Below, piece by piece: positions 27,220-36,614 of a stretch of 64,000 nt of DNA. Numbering within the stretch: the first letter of the stretch is position 1; every line of letters starts with the position of its first letter. Position numbers and translations under genes: made by a program. Under the pieces are notes generated by a model, which saw only the letters and a list, made by a program, of their open reading frames with translations, was not told the origin of the DNA and did no database searches. The stretch is from Thiotrichaceae bacterium UBA7357. Its GTDB lineage: Bacteria > Pseudomonadota > Gammaproteobacteria > Eutrophobiales > Eutrophobiaceae. Where the stretch lies: assembly GCA_002470825.1 (NCBI GenBank), contig DKOR01000018.1:132529-196528 (forward strand). Reading direction: 5' to 3'.

Positions 27220-28401
27220 ATGAATATTATAAATCGTTGGTTACTTCCCGAAGGTGTTGAAGAGATTCTGCCTCCGAAGGCGATAGAACTTGAAAATCTT
27301 TGCAGAACAATAATTGATCTATTTTCATCATGGGGCTATGAACTTGTTATTCCGCCTATGGTTGAATACCTAGAATCTTTACTCACAGGGACTGGTGGAG
27401 ATCTAGACTTAAAAACATTTAAATTGACTGATCAGTTGAATGGTCGTTTGATGGGTATTCGTGCAGATATAACTCCACAAGTTGCACGTATAGATGCGCA
27501 TTTATTGAAAAGAGATACGCCTACTCGTCTTAGTTATCTCGGTTCAGTACTACATACACGTCCTGGTAAGTCCGGCGAAACACGTGCACCATTGCAAGTG
27601 GGCGCTGAACTTTACGGTCATTCGGGCGCAGCAAGTGATATTGAAATAGTTAAACTAATGCTGGCAACGTTGAAGCAGGTGGGTATTAACAAAACGTATA
27701 TTGATATTGGTCATATTGGTATTTTTAGAACATTAAGTACTGACTCTTCATTGAGCCCTTTTCAACTCGAACAAGTGTTTGAAGCCTTACAAAGAAAAGC
27801 CAAAAACGAATTAAAATGTCTACTAAAAGAATGGGGTATTACTAACGCGGCTAGTAAAGCATTAGTTGAGATTGTCGACTTGAATGGAGATATAACAGTG
27901 TTAGATGAGGCTAAAAAATTATTGGCTAAAACTTCTCCTGATAGTTTGCAATATCTTGATGAAATCAAAGCATTGACTCAGTCAATAGCTGGACAGTCGG
28001 GAGTATCTATTAATGTCGATTTAGCTGAGTTACGTGGTTACCACTATCATACCGGTATGGTCTATACCGCTTTTGTTCCTGGTGAGGGTGAGGGTATAGC
28101 ATTTGGTGGACGATATGATGATATTGGTAGTGCCTTTGGACGTGCAAGACCCGCAACAGGATTTAGTGCAGACGTTAAATCTTTGTTAAAACAACAGAGT
28201 ATATCTAAGAGAACACCTTCAAATATTTTTGCTCCACTATCATCAGACATGGCATTAAATGAAAAAATAAATGGACTTCGCAAAAGCGGTAAAATTGTCA
28301 TTGAAGAGTTAGAAGGACAACAAGCTTCAGCACGCGAAATGAATTGCGATCAGCAACTATCATTTGTAAATGGCGAGTGGGTCGTTGAAGACATAAAATG
28401 A
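27220..28401 (+). CDS. hisZ: ATP phosphoribosyltransferase regulatory subunit HisZ
   Basis: A 393-residue class II tRNA-synthetase-like protein that pairs with short-form HisG in the first step of histidine synthesis and carries feedback control. The N-terminal WLLPEGVEEILPP, LTGTGGDLDLKTFKL and MGIRADITPQVARIDAHL, and later ELRGYHYHTGMVYTAFVPG and FGGRYDD match HisZ. It lacks the anticodon-binding domain of HisS. hisG is not in the window. It lies 7 nt after yjeT and 12 nt before purA. Confidence 0.95.
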   Translation: MNIINRWLLPEGVEEILPPKAIELENLCRTIIDLFSSWGYELVIPPMVEYLESLLTGTGGDLDLKTFKLTDQLNGRLMGIRADITPQVARIDAHLLKRDTPTRLSYLGSVLHTRPGKSGETRAPLQVGAELYGHSGAASDIEIVKLMLATLKQVGINKTYIDIGHIGIFRTLSTDSSLSPFQLEQVFEALQRKAKNELKCLLKEWGITNAASKALVEIVDLNGDITVLDEAKKLLAKTSPDSLQYLDEIKALTQSIAGQSGVSINVDLAELRGYHYHTGMVYTAFVPGEGEGIAFGGRYDDIGSAFGRARPATGFSADVKSLLKQQSISKRTPSNIFAPLSSDMALNEKINGLRKSGKIVIEELEGQQASAREMNCDQQLSFVNGEWVVEDIK

Positions 28402-28413
28402 TGAGTTATTAAA

Positions 28414-29706
28414 ATGGGCAAAAATATAATTGTATTAGGTACTCAGTGGGGTGATGAAGGTAAGGGAAAAATCGTTGATCTACTAACGGAAGATGCTTCT
28501 GCTGTTGTGCGTTTTCAAGGTGGACATAATGCTGGTCATACCGTCATTAATGAAGGAAAAAAGACAGTCCTTCATCTGATTCCATCAGGTATTTTGCATG
28601 ATGGCGTTGAATGTATTATTGGTAACGGTGTCGTACTTAGCCCACATGCACTAATAGAAGAAATTAATATGCTGGAAGCAAATGGTATTTCAGCACGAAA
28701 ATTTATAAAGATATCGGAAGCCTGCACTTTGATATTGCCATACCATATTGCCCTTGATCAAGCTCGCGAAAAAGCGAAAGGCAAGGCTGCAATAGGAACA
28801 ACAGGTAGAGGTATCGGCCCGGCATATGAAGATAAAGTTGCAAGGCGTGCGTTGCGTGTTGGCGATCTTATGCATGATGCACTACTAGCAAGTAAGCTTG
28901 AAGAAGTGCTCGAATACCACAATTTTATACTGACGAACTATTACAAATGCGAAGCGATTGATTATCAAAAATCATTGGATGATGTAAGAAAGTTATCGCA
29001 AGATCTTATTACGATGATCGCAGACACGGGTACTCGGCTTAATGAATTATATAATGCAGACAAAAATATTATGTTCGAAGGTGCACAAGGTACTTGGCTC
29101 GATATTGACCATGGTACCTATCCATTCGTGACATCTTCAAATACGACTGCAGGTTGTGCTGCTACTGGAACTGGTTTTGGTCCTTGTCATTTTGATTATG
29201 TATTAGGTATTACGAAAGCTTATACAACGCGTGTGGGATCAGGTCCTTTCCCAACAGAACTGCATTGTGAGACTGGTAATCATATTGCTGAAGTTGGTCA
29301 TGAATTTGGCGCAACAACAGGCCGAACTAGGCGTTGTGGTTGGTATGATGCAGTTGCATTACGTCGCTCTGCTCAAATTAATAGTTTAACAGGTTTATGT
29401 ATTACCAAACTTGATGTCTTAGATGATTTGGAAACAATTAAAATTTGTATAGCATACGAGATAAATGGAAAGACTATTGATGTTCCACCTATCGGTGCAG
29501 AAGAATTTGCCAAATGTAAGCCGATATACGAAGAGCATCCTGGTTGGCAATCAAATACAATGGGGGCTACTAATTATGATGATTTGCCAAAGAAGGCAGT
29601 CAATTATTTAAATCGGCTATCTCAAATAACAGGTGTGCCAATTGATATTATCTCAACAGGCCCAGATCGTGCAGAAACGATTGTTTTAAAAAGCCCATTT
29701 GCATAG
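28414..29706 (+). CDS. purA: Adenylosuccinate synthetase
   Basis: A 430-residue enzyme joining IMP and aspartate with GTP, the first committed step to AMP. The N-terminal GTQWGDEGKGKIVDLL holds the catalytic Asp; then come QGGHNAGHTV with the catalytic His, GTTGRGIGPAYEDK, FEGAQGTWLDIDHGTYPFVT and TGRTRRCGWYDAV. The length and order match E. coli PurA. It is the last gene of the block starting at orn. No convincing intrinsic terminator follows. Confidence 0.98.
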   Translation: MGKNIIVLGTQWGDEGKGKIVDLLTEDASAVVRFQGGHNAGHTVINEGKKTVLHLIPSGILHDGVECIIGNGVVLSPHALIEEINMLEANGISARKFIKISEACTLILPYHIALDQAREKAKGKAAIGTTGRGIGPAYEDKVARRALRVGDLMHDALLASKLEEVLEYHNFILTNYYKCEAIDYQKSLDDVRKLSQDLITMIADTGTRLNELYNADKNIMFEGAQGTWLDIDHGTYPFVTSSNTTAGCAATGTGFGPCHFDYVLGITKAYTTRVGSGPFPTELHCETGNHIAEVGHEFGATTGRTRRCGWYDAVALRRSAQINSLTGLCITKLDVLDDLETIKICIAYEINGKTIDVPPIGAEEFAKCKPIYEEHPGWQSNTMGATNYDDLPKKAVNYLNRLSQITGVPIDIISTGPDRAETIVLKSPFA

Positions 29707-30107
29707 ATAAGTCTTTTATCTGAGCGTAGATTTAAAAAAATTATGTTTTCATTGCTGAAAAGAGCTGGCTATTGTAATCCTATTTTGCTCTCTTAATTAT
29801 AAATAGATATCGACGTTATTTTATTAGCTTTACACTTTAATCATTTTTTTAAAGCTTATGTCTTCTTCAATATTATTATCATTTACAGTGACTCCTTCGA
29901 GAGACTCTCAATTAAAGGTACAGGTAATAACCATTAATGATGTTATGTTTTTTTTAATCATTGAATTTACTAAGTCGCTATTCCTCTTCTTGCGTAAGTT
30001 TCAAAAACCAGGAGAAATTGATGTTTAAAACCCCCATAAATAACTCAGTTCAGTATGATAACTTTTTCTATGGAAAATCTTCGAAATAGTGCTGTGGGAT
30101 ATCTCAA
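29707..30107. other. 400-nt spacer with two overlapping short ORFs of doubtful status
   Basis: This AT-rich spacer lies between purA and the MFS gene. It holds two plus-strand ORFs. ORF 29858-30028 has 56 codons, a hydrophobic middle (VMFFLIIEF, LFLFLRKF) and a poor ribosome-binding site. ORF 30021-30089 has 22 codons (MFKTPINNSVQYDNFFYGKS) and a good one (CCAGGAG 7-8 nt ahead). Neither resembles a protein I know. The short one ends 18 nt before the MFS start and could be a leader peptide or chance. Confidence 0.35.
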
Positions 30108-31415
30108 ATGAAAATGTTATTCAATTATTCGGGATTTTTACCTTATATCGTTGTAGTCTTTTTAAATGCATTTGTTGACCTTGGCCATAAAATAATTATT
30201 CAGAATACGATTTTTAAAATTTATGATGGTCAGGAACAAATAATTTTAACTGCAATCGTTAATGCTTTAATACTAATACCTTTCGTATTACTCGTCTCTC
30301 CAGTAGGGTTTTGTTCTGATAAGCTTCCAAAAAACAAAGTCATGCTGATTAGCGCTTGGGCCGCTATTGGTATCACCCTATGCATTACTTTATTTTATTA
30401 TCTGGGTTGGTTTTGGCCGGCTTTTGTGATGACCTTTGTTCTTGCATTACAAAGTGCATTTTATTCTCCAGCAAAATATGGATATATTAAAGAGATGGTC
30501 GGCAATAATAATCTGGCTAGAGCGAATGGATTAGTTCAAGCGACGACGACGGTTGCTATTCTCTCGAGTATCTTTGTATTCTCAATATTTTTTGAAGTGT
30601 TCTTGATCGGTACGAAATATAATGATACTTCTTCATTGCTGATTAATATTGCACCAATTGGTTGGAGCCTAGTGGTATTAAGTATTATTGAGTTAGGTCT
30701 CGCCTATAAGTTGCCTCAGAAATATGCAGTTGATGCTGAGATGAAGTTTGAAGTGAAAAAATATATTAGCGGTCAATATTTAAAATCGAATATGCGCGCT
30801 GTTCTTGGTCATGAAACTATATTTTTATCAATTATTGGTCTGGCAATATTCTGGGCGATATCACAAGTGATCTTGGCTATATTTCCCACCTACGTTAAGG
30901 AAACATTGAGCATTACTAACACCATTATTATTCAAGGAATTTTAGCCTGCTCTGGTATGGGTATTATGTTAGGTTCAATTATTGCTGGACGTTTATCAAA
31001 AACACGTATAGAAACTGGTTTAATCCCAGTCGGCTCAATTGGCATTACGTTTTGTCTATTAATCTTGCCAGCACTGAGCAATGTCTATCTGCAAGCGATA
31101 CTCTTTTTTGGATGGGGGATATTTGGTGGTTTTATATTAATACCGTTAAACTCACTGATACAATTTCATGCTGAAAAGAATGAACTTGGCCGAATACTTG
31201 CGAGTAGTAATTTGATTCAAAATACAGTGATGTTGATCTTTCTGGGATTGACAGTGTTATTTGCTTTGTATGGAATCAATAGCCTTACGTTGTTTCATAT
31301 ATTGTCTGTCGTTGCCATCCTTGGGACGTTTTATACTGTCTACAAATTACCGCAATCATTCGCCCAATTTATTGCTAATCACGTAATCGTTAATGTATTC
31401 AGGCCTAAAATTTGA
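30108..31415 (+). CDS. MFS transporter, LplT-like (putative lysophospholipid transporter)
   Basis: A 435-residue, about 12-helix major facilitator. LNAFVDLGHKIIIQNTIFK, SPVGFCSDKLPKNKVM (the helix 2-3 loop motif) and QSAFYSPAKYGYIKEMV are characteristic of the LplT group, which flips lysophospholipids inward for re-acylation. In E. coli LplT is paired with the acyltransferase Aas. No such partner is present here, and the gene stands alone between purA and rnr. The substrate is therefore inferred from family only. Confidence 0.72.
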   Translation: MKMLFNYSGFLPYIVVVFLNAFVDLGHKIIIQNTIFKIYDGQEQIILTAIVNALILIPFVLLVSPVGFCSDKLPKNKVMLISAWAAIGITLCITLFYYLGWFWPAFVMTFVLALQSAFYSPAKYGYIKEMVGNNNLARANGLVQATTTVAILSSIFVFSIFFEVFLIGTKYNDTSSLLINIAPIGWSLVVLSIIELGLAYKLPQKYAVDAEMKFEVKKYISGQYLKSNMRAVLGHETIFLSIIGLAIFWAISQVILAIFPTYVKETLSITNTIIIQGILACSGMGIMLGSIIAGRLSKTRIETGLIPVGSIGITFCLLILPALSNVYLQAILFFGWGIFGGFILIPLNSLIQFHAEKNELGRILASSNLIQNTVMLIFLGLTVLFALYGINSLTLFHILSVVAILGTFYTVYKLPQSFAQFIANHVIVNVFRPKI

Positions 31416-31708
31416 AGGATATTTTGAAACTAAGGTGTTTTATCATTGAGTAGTTACTTCAGTCACATCGACTAGTAACTGTCATGGACATATGAGTGAT
31501 CCTTCAGGATTGACTCTGTACTCTTATATTTTTGTTACTTCCCGTTTTATATCGCTTACTTATGTTATCTTTATGTACTCCATATGAAATATTTGTCATT
31601 GTGTCTATTAGGATGACTTCTTTTGTGAGCTTGTAAATCAGAGTATAAGAAACCGATAAAAGGCAAATTTCAACTAACATACTAAAATAGTATTAAAATA
31701 CAAAGGTC

Positions 31709-33880
31709 ATGAGTAAAAAATCAAAATCCCAAACATCTCTAAATAAGGTATTCAAGTTACCAGAACGGGAAGCGATCTTGATATTCTTACGTGAAGCGCA
31801 GCGACCACAGAAGCGTAAGCAATTTGCGGAGGCTTTCGCCATACGCGATCCGGAAACTCGAAGAGCATTAGGACGTAGACTTAAAGCGATGGAACGTGAT
31901 GGCCAATTGATTCGTAATCGTCGTGGTAGTTATGGATTGATTGAAAAAATGGATTTGATAAAAGGTCGCGTTATTGGACATTCGGATGGTTATGGTTTTG
32001 TTGCTCCAGATGAAGGTGGAAAAGATCTTTATTTATCAGGAAAAGAGATGCGAAGCATTTTAAATGGCGACCGCGTTTTAGTACGCCAAGTGAGTGTAGA
32101 TAAACAGGGTAAACGTGAAGGTGCGTTAGTGGAAATCCTAGAACGCGCTAACACACAGTTGGTGGGACGTTATTATAAAGATGACGGTATTGCTTATGTC
32201 GTCCCTGATAATAAACGTATAAATCAGAATTTGTTAGTGCCGCCAAATAATAAAAATAAAGCAAAGCATGGGCAATATGTAGTCGCTAAAATTGTGCATC
32301 AACCTGGAAAGTATAGACAACCGATAGGAGAGATTTTAAGTGTTATCGGTGATGGTCTTGATACTAACATGGCAGTGTCTATTGCTATTAGAAGCTATGA
32401 CTTACCATTTGAATGGTCGAAGGGCGTCGATAATGAGATAGTAGGGTTAACAGAGAAAGTCGATTCGAATAATATTTCCGATAGAATTGATTATCGTGAC
32501 ATACCCTTCGTCACTATTGATGGTGAAGATGCGAGAGATTTTGATGATGCTGTTTTCTGCCAAAAAAATGATAATAAAAAAGAGATTAGCTGGCGTTTAT
32601 TGGTTGCGATTGCAGATGTCTCTAACTATGTAAAAAAAGAAAGTGAACTTGATGATGAGGCACGCTTGCGAGGCACCTCAGTTTATTTTCCTGATCGAGT
32701 TATTCCTATGTTACCAGAGGTTTTATCGAATGGTTTATGTTCGCTTAAGCCTCATGTTGATCGGTATAGTTTAGTTTGCGAATTAAACATTGATAATAGT
32801 GGGAAAGTCAAAGATTTCTCTTTCTACAAGGGGATTATTAAATCAGTTGCACGTTTAACTTATACGGAAATGTCTGCAATTGTTGTTGATAAAGATAGTG
32901 ATGTCAGAAAGAAATATAATGCAATTGTATCTCATCTCGATGATCTATATCAGCTATATGAGTTGTTACATGAGGAGCGAAAAAGACAAGGCCTAATTGA
33001 TTTCTCTTCACATGAATCGCGATTTGAATTTAATGATGCAGGTGATATCAAGACTATTCATACGGTTAAAAGAAATGAAGCGCATCGTTTAATTGAAGAA
33101 ATGATGTTGATAGCTAATGTTGCAGCCGGTGAGTTTCTTGAAAAAAATGAAGTTTCAACAATGTATCGTATACACGAAACGCCTAAGTTAGAAAAACTTG
33201 AGAATGTTAGGTCATTATTGTTGCAACTGGGTTTATCATTAGATGGTGGTGATAAACCTTCATCTAAAGATTATACAAAGTTGATGGATATCATTAAAAA
33301 ACGTGATGATGCACAAATGCTGGAAACAGTTTTGTTGAGAAGTATGCCACTTGCGTCCTACAGCATGGTGAATAAAGGTCATTTTGGTTTGGGTTTTCCA
33401 GTCTATGCGCATTTCACATCACCTATAAGACGCTATCCTGATTTAATGGTGCATAGAGCGATAGCGCATATGATAAAAGGTGATGCTGCCACAACATTTA
33501 GTTACTCCTCACAACAAGTCTTGGAATTGGCTGAACATTGTTCAATGACCGAGCGACGTGCTGAAGAAGCATCGCGTGATTCTATACAGCGACTCAAGTG
33601 CGCATTTATGGAAGATAAAGTGGGTGAAATGTTCAGTGGCATAGTAAGTTCGGTCACGTCATTTGGTCTATTTGTTATAATCGATGACATGTATGTTGAA
33701 GGTTTGATTCATATTAGTAATCTACCTGTTGATTATTATCACTTTGATGAAATTACACATACTTTAGCTGGAGAACGCGGTGGTAAGGTTTTCAAGCTAG
33801 GACAGAAACTTGATGTGTTAGTCGCTCGAGTTGACTTGGAAGAGCGTAAAATAGACTTTCAGCTAAAAGAAAATGAATAA
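31709..33880 (+). CDS. rnr: Ribonuclease R
   Basis: A 723-residue RNB exoribonuclease, shorter than the 813 of E. coli mainly at the C-terminal basic tail. Order: an N-terminal helix-turn-helix (REAILIFLREAQRPQKRKQF), two cold-shock domains (GRVIGHSDGYGFVAPDEGG), the RNB core with DGEDARDFDDAVF holding the metal-binding Asp cluster, HFTSPIRRYPDLMVHRAI, and an S1 domain (FSGIVSSVTSFGLFVII). It degrades structured RNA 3' to 5'. Its stop overlaps the rlmB start by 8 nt, giving the usual rnr-rlmB pair. Confidence 0.96.
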   Translation: MSKKSKSQTSLNKVFKLPEREAILIFLREAQRPQKRKQFAEAFAIRDPETRRALGRRLKAMERDGQLIRNRRGSYGLIEKMDLIKGRVIGHSDGYGFVAPDEGGKDLYLSGKEMRSILNGDRVLVRQVSVDKQGKREGALVEILERANTQLVGRYYKDDGIAYVVPDNKRINQNLLVPPNNKNKAKHGQYVVAKIVHQPGKYRQPIGEILSVIGDGLDTNMAVSIAIRSYDLPFEWSKGVDNEIVGLTEKVDSNNISDRIDYRDIPFVTIDGEDARDFDDAVFCQKNDNKKEISWRLLVAIADVSNYVKKESELDDEARLRGTSVYFPDRVIPMLPEVLSNGLCSLKPHVDRYSLVCELNIDNSGKVKDFSFYKGIIKSVARLTYTEMSAIVVDKDSDVRKKYNAIVSHLDDLYQLYELLHEERKRQGLIDFSSHESRFEFNDAGDIKTIHTVKRNEAHRLIEEMMLIANVAAGEFLEKNEVSTMYRIHETPKLEKLENVRSLLLQLGLSLDGGDKPSSKDYTKLMDIIKKRDDAQMLETVLLRSMPLASYSMVNKGHFGLGFPVYAHFTSPIRRYPDLMVHRAIAHMIKGDAATTFSYSSQQVLELAEHCSMTERRAEEASRDSIQRLKCAFMEDKVGEMFSGIVSSVTSFGLFVIIDDMYVEGLIHISNLPVDYYHFDEITHTLAGERGGKVFKLGQKLDVLVARVDLEERKIDFQLKENE

Positions 33881-34622
33881 AAGAATAGATCGAATTTTTG
33901 GTTTGCATGCTGTTAAGCAAGTTTTAGAGAATGCACCTGAAACGATTTTGAATGCATCAATACAAGAATCAATTCAATCTGAATCGGTGAGTTCGCTTCG
34001 TGAATTGCTTAATAAGCTAGGCGTTTCGATTCAAATAGTCCCACGTGTTGCACTAAATAGAATGGTTAAAAATCAGAATCATCAAGGCATCCTCTTAGAG
34101 GTACAAAAGAAGACTAAAAAAACGGAACGTGATCTTGACGACATTTTGGCACAAAACCAAGATGCTAACCCGCTCTATTTAATTCTCGACTCAATTCAAG
34201 ATCCTCATAACCTTGGAGCCTGTATTCGAACTGCTAATGCGGTAGGTGTCACAGCAGTGATTATCCCTAATGACCGTGCCGCCAATATAAATGAGACAGT
34301 ACGTAAAGTGGCAAGCGGTGCGGTAGAGAATGTTGTCGTTGTTAATGTTGTGAATCTAGTGCGTGCGATAAAGAAAATAAAAGAATCTGGTGTCTGGGTT
34401 GTGGGTACCACCGGTGATACTGAACAATCAATCTATGCCCTTGATTTAAAGATACCAACTGCCATTGTAATGGGCGGTGAAGGCAAAGGCATGCGCGATT
34501 CGGTACAAAAGGAATGCGATTATGTTGCATCCATACCTATTAACGGTCAGGTCGGAAGTCTTAATGTATCAGTCGCGGCAGGCGTTGTCTTATACGAAGT
34601 TATTAGACAACGAGGAACCTGA
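33873..34622 (+). CDS. rlmB: 23S rRNA (guanosine-2251-2'-O)-methyltransferase RlmB
   Basis: A 249-residue SPOUT methyltransferase. An N-terminal L30e-like substrate-binding domain (FGLHAVKQVLENAP; NHQGILLEVQ) precedes the catalytic domain with LDSIQDPHNLGACIRTANAV (Asn and Arg of motif 1), VMGGEGKGMRD (motif 2) and IPINGQVGSLNVSVAAGVVL (motif 3, the knot). It modifies G2251 in the peptidyl-transferase P-loop. It overlaps rnr and is followed by the promoter of the rpsF operon. Confidence 0.96.
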   Translation: MNKRIDRIFGLHAVKQVLENAPETILNASIQESIQSESVSSLRELLNKLGVSIQIVPRVALNRMVKNQNHQGILLEVQKKTKKTERDLDDILAQNQDANPLYLILDSIQDPHNLGACIRTANAVGVTAVIIPNDRAANINETVRKVASGAVENVVVVNVVNLVRAIKKIKESGVWVVGTTGDTEQSIYALDLKIPTAIVMGGEGKGMRDSVQKECDYVASIPINGQVGSLNVSVAAGVVLYEVIRQRGT

Positions 34623-34662
34623 AGCTCAATAAGCGAGTTTTAAAATACAAAAATAGCAATGA

Positions 34663-34690
34663 TTGACTATTTTAAACTGATTCTTGTAAT
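34663..34690 (+). promoter_or_regulatory. Probable sigma-70 promoter for rpsF-rpsR-rplI
   Basis: A -35 TTGACT at 34663-34668 and a -10 TGTAAT at 34685-34690 with a 16-nt spacer lie between rlmB and rpsF. The predicted transcript starts near 34697, leaving a leader of about 114 nt. Many rpsF leaders bind the S6:S18 complex for autoregulation. I cannot place that fold here with certainty. Confidence 0.6.
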
Positions 34691-34810
34691 TTCCGTCCGC
34701 ATCGCATTGCAGTAGTTAATCCAATCCATTAGAATCCACTCGCTTTACATTTACAGATCCTTGCTTCACCTTGAAATAATAGGGAGGCTAATAAACCTTG
34801 GGGATAGACA

Positions 34811-35299
34811 ATGAGACACTACGAAATTGTATTTTTGGTTCATCCGGACCAGAGCGAACAAGTTTCTGCGATGATTGATCGCTATAAGAACATAATCACG
34901 AGTAATAACGGTATAATCCATCGTCTGGAAGATTGGGGTCGTCGACTACTGGCATATCCAATTAATAAAATTCATAAGGCACACTACGTGCTTATGAACA
35001 TCGAATGTGATGCCGAATCGTTAAATCAATTAACAGATGGTTTTCGATTTAACGATGCAGTTATCCGTAATCTGATTATCAAAAAAGATGAAGCTGTTAC
35101 TGAGGCATCTCTCTTGGTCAAAATCAGGGATGAAGAAGATTCGCGACCCAAACCTACCGCGATAGCTAAAAAATCGGCAGTAATCGCTGAAGAGCTGGTT
35201 CCTGTAGAAACTGCAGTTGTTGAAGAATTAGTTTCAGCTGAACCTATTCCCACGGGCGAAGAAACTAACCAGAACGAAACAGCCGATAAACCTGAATAA
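34811..35299 (+). CDS. rpsF: Small ribosomal subunit protein bS6
   Basis: A 162-residue S6. The core (residues 1-95: MRHYEIVFLVHPDQSEQV, LEDWGRRLLAYPINKIHKAHYVLMNIEC, FNDAVIRNLI) is standard. It is followed by an unusually long acidic, Ala/Val/Pro/Glu-rich tail of about 65 residues with repeated EELV-type segments. E. coli S6 has 131-135 residues and gets Glu residues added by RimK. It forms a heterodimer with S18. It opens the rpsF-rpsR operon; priB, present between them in E. coli, is absent here. Confidence 0.97.
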   Translation: MRHYEIVFLVHPDQSEQVSAMIDRYKNIITSNNGIIHRLEDWGRRLLAYPINKIHKAHYVLMNIECDAESLNQLTDGFRFNDAVIRNLIIKKDEAVTEASLLVKIRDEEDSRPKPTAIAKKSAVIAEELVPVETAVVEELVSAEPIPTGEETNQNETADKPE

Positions 35300-35325
35300 G
35301 AAGATTAAATTGAGAGGAATATAAA

Positions 35326-35550
35326 ATGGCTCGTTATTTTAAACGTAAAAGATTTTGCAGGTTTACAGCAGACGGTGTTAAAGAGATTGATTATAAAGAT
35401 CTCAATACATTAAAGAATTATGTGTCTGAAAATGGAAAGATTGTTCCAAGTCGGATTTCAGGTACCAAAGCTCGTTACCAAAGACAGTTATCAACTGCAA
35501 TCAAGCGTGCGCGCTACCTTGCTTTGATTCCTTATTGTGATGCGCATTAA
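35326..35550 (+). CDS. rpsR: Small ribosomal subunit protein bS18
   Basis: A 74-residue S18 that pairs with S6 on the 30S platform. The conserved FKRKRFCRFTADGVKEIDYKD, PSRISGTKARYQRQL and IKRARYLALIPYCDAH are present over the full length. The single Cys in FCRF is the usual one, so this is not a zinc-binding duplicate type. It lies 26 nt after rpsF, with GAGAGGA as ribosome-binding site. Confidence 0.98.
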   Translation: MARYFKRKRFCRFTADGVKEIDYKDLNTLKNYVSENGKIVPSRISGTKARYQRQLSTAIKRARYLALIPYCDAH

Positions 35551-35655
35551 ACTAGACGAATTGAAGTATAAATAGCTCATATTCATCTAGGTTATAGGTG
35601 AGTGTATTGAATTTGAAAACCAACTGTAAATCGTTCAATCAGTAGTTATCACTAA

Positions 35656-36558
35656 ATGTTAGGTAAGTATATATTGAGTGGCAAATCTCAGGCAATCACT
35701 GCTACAACGGTGAGTACTCTGGTTTCGTTGTTATTGCCACCGCTTGCCTTTCTAATATGCGGGTCTGTGGTCGCTTTGATGACTCTCAGGAAAGGAGTTA
35801 CTGTAGTACTGCAAATATTAGCGGCGAGTTTGATAATGTTAATGGCATTTTCATTACTTGTGAATTTACCAATAAAATTGGTTCTTGTTTATATATTTAT
35901 CATTTGGATCCCTGCTTGGTCAGTAGCGATGATTCTTCGTTTTTTTGAACAGCAAGGTTTACTATTAGTTGCAGTAGGTTTATTAGCAACAATGTTAATT
36001 GTTGCCATATACCTAGTTGTTGGTGATGTTTCTGGATGGTGGGAACAATGGCTGACTGTCATGATAGAGAAGACAGTGCCTCCAGAAAATATTAGCCAAT
36101 ATAAAGAATTATTAGAACCTGCGGTTGATATGGTCAATGGAATGATGATCGCTGGTTTTATGTTGAATGTAATTATGAGTGTCCTGTTTGCTAGGTGGTG
36201 GCAATCAAGATTATTCAACCCGGGCGCATTTCAAAAGGAGTTTTATGCGCTGAGGTTGCCATCGGAAATATTGCCAGTAAGTGGATTGGCTATATTGTTG
36301 CTATTGATGATAAGTGAGCAATGGCAAGACTTGTTTAGAGATATTGTGTTTGTCTTAATATTGATGTATCTAATACAGGGGATTTCATCAGTACATCGAA
36401 ACGTTGATAAATTAATGTTATCAACGGCATGGATTGTCTCGATGTATTGTTTGTTGATACTTTTGCCGCAAATGGGGTTATTTATAGCATGTTTGGGTAT
36501 GACTGAAGTTTATATTAGTTGGCATAGAAGAAAATTTGGCTCGAAAACTAAATTGTGA
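35656..36558 (+). CDS. DUF2232 family multi-spanning membrane protein
   Basis: A 300-residue hydrophobic protein with about eight predicted membrane helices (for example VSTLVSLLLPPLAFLICGSVVALMT, LVLVYIFIIWIPAW, and ISGLAILLLLM-like stretches). It lies between rpsR and rplI, where several gammaproteobacteria encode DUF2232 (YybS-like) proteins. The function is unknown. The operon position with ribosomal genes is conserved but unexplained. No catalytic motif is visible. Confidence 0.78.
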   Translation: MLGKYILSGKSQAITATTVSTLVSLLLPPLAFLICGSVVALMTLRKGVTVVLQILAASLIMLMAFSLLVNLPIKLVLVYIFIIWIPAWSVAMILRFFEQQGLLLVAVGLLATMLIVAIYLVVGDVSGWWEQWLTVMIEKTVPPENISQYKELLEPAVDMVNGMMIAGFMLNVIMSVLFARWWQSRLFNPGAFQKEFYALRLPSEILPVSGLAILLLLMISEQWQDLFRDIVFVLILMYLIQGISSVHRNVDKLMLSTAWIVSMYCLLILLPQMGLFIACLGMTEVYISWHRRKFGSKTKL

Positions 36559-36614
36559 AACGAGTCAGCTTGTAAAGAATCTGTTATTATAAAATTGTTA
36601 TCAATTGAGGTGAT

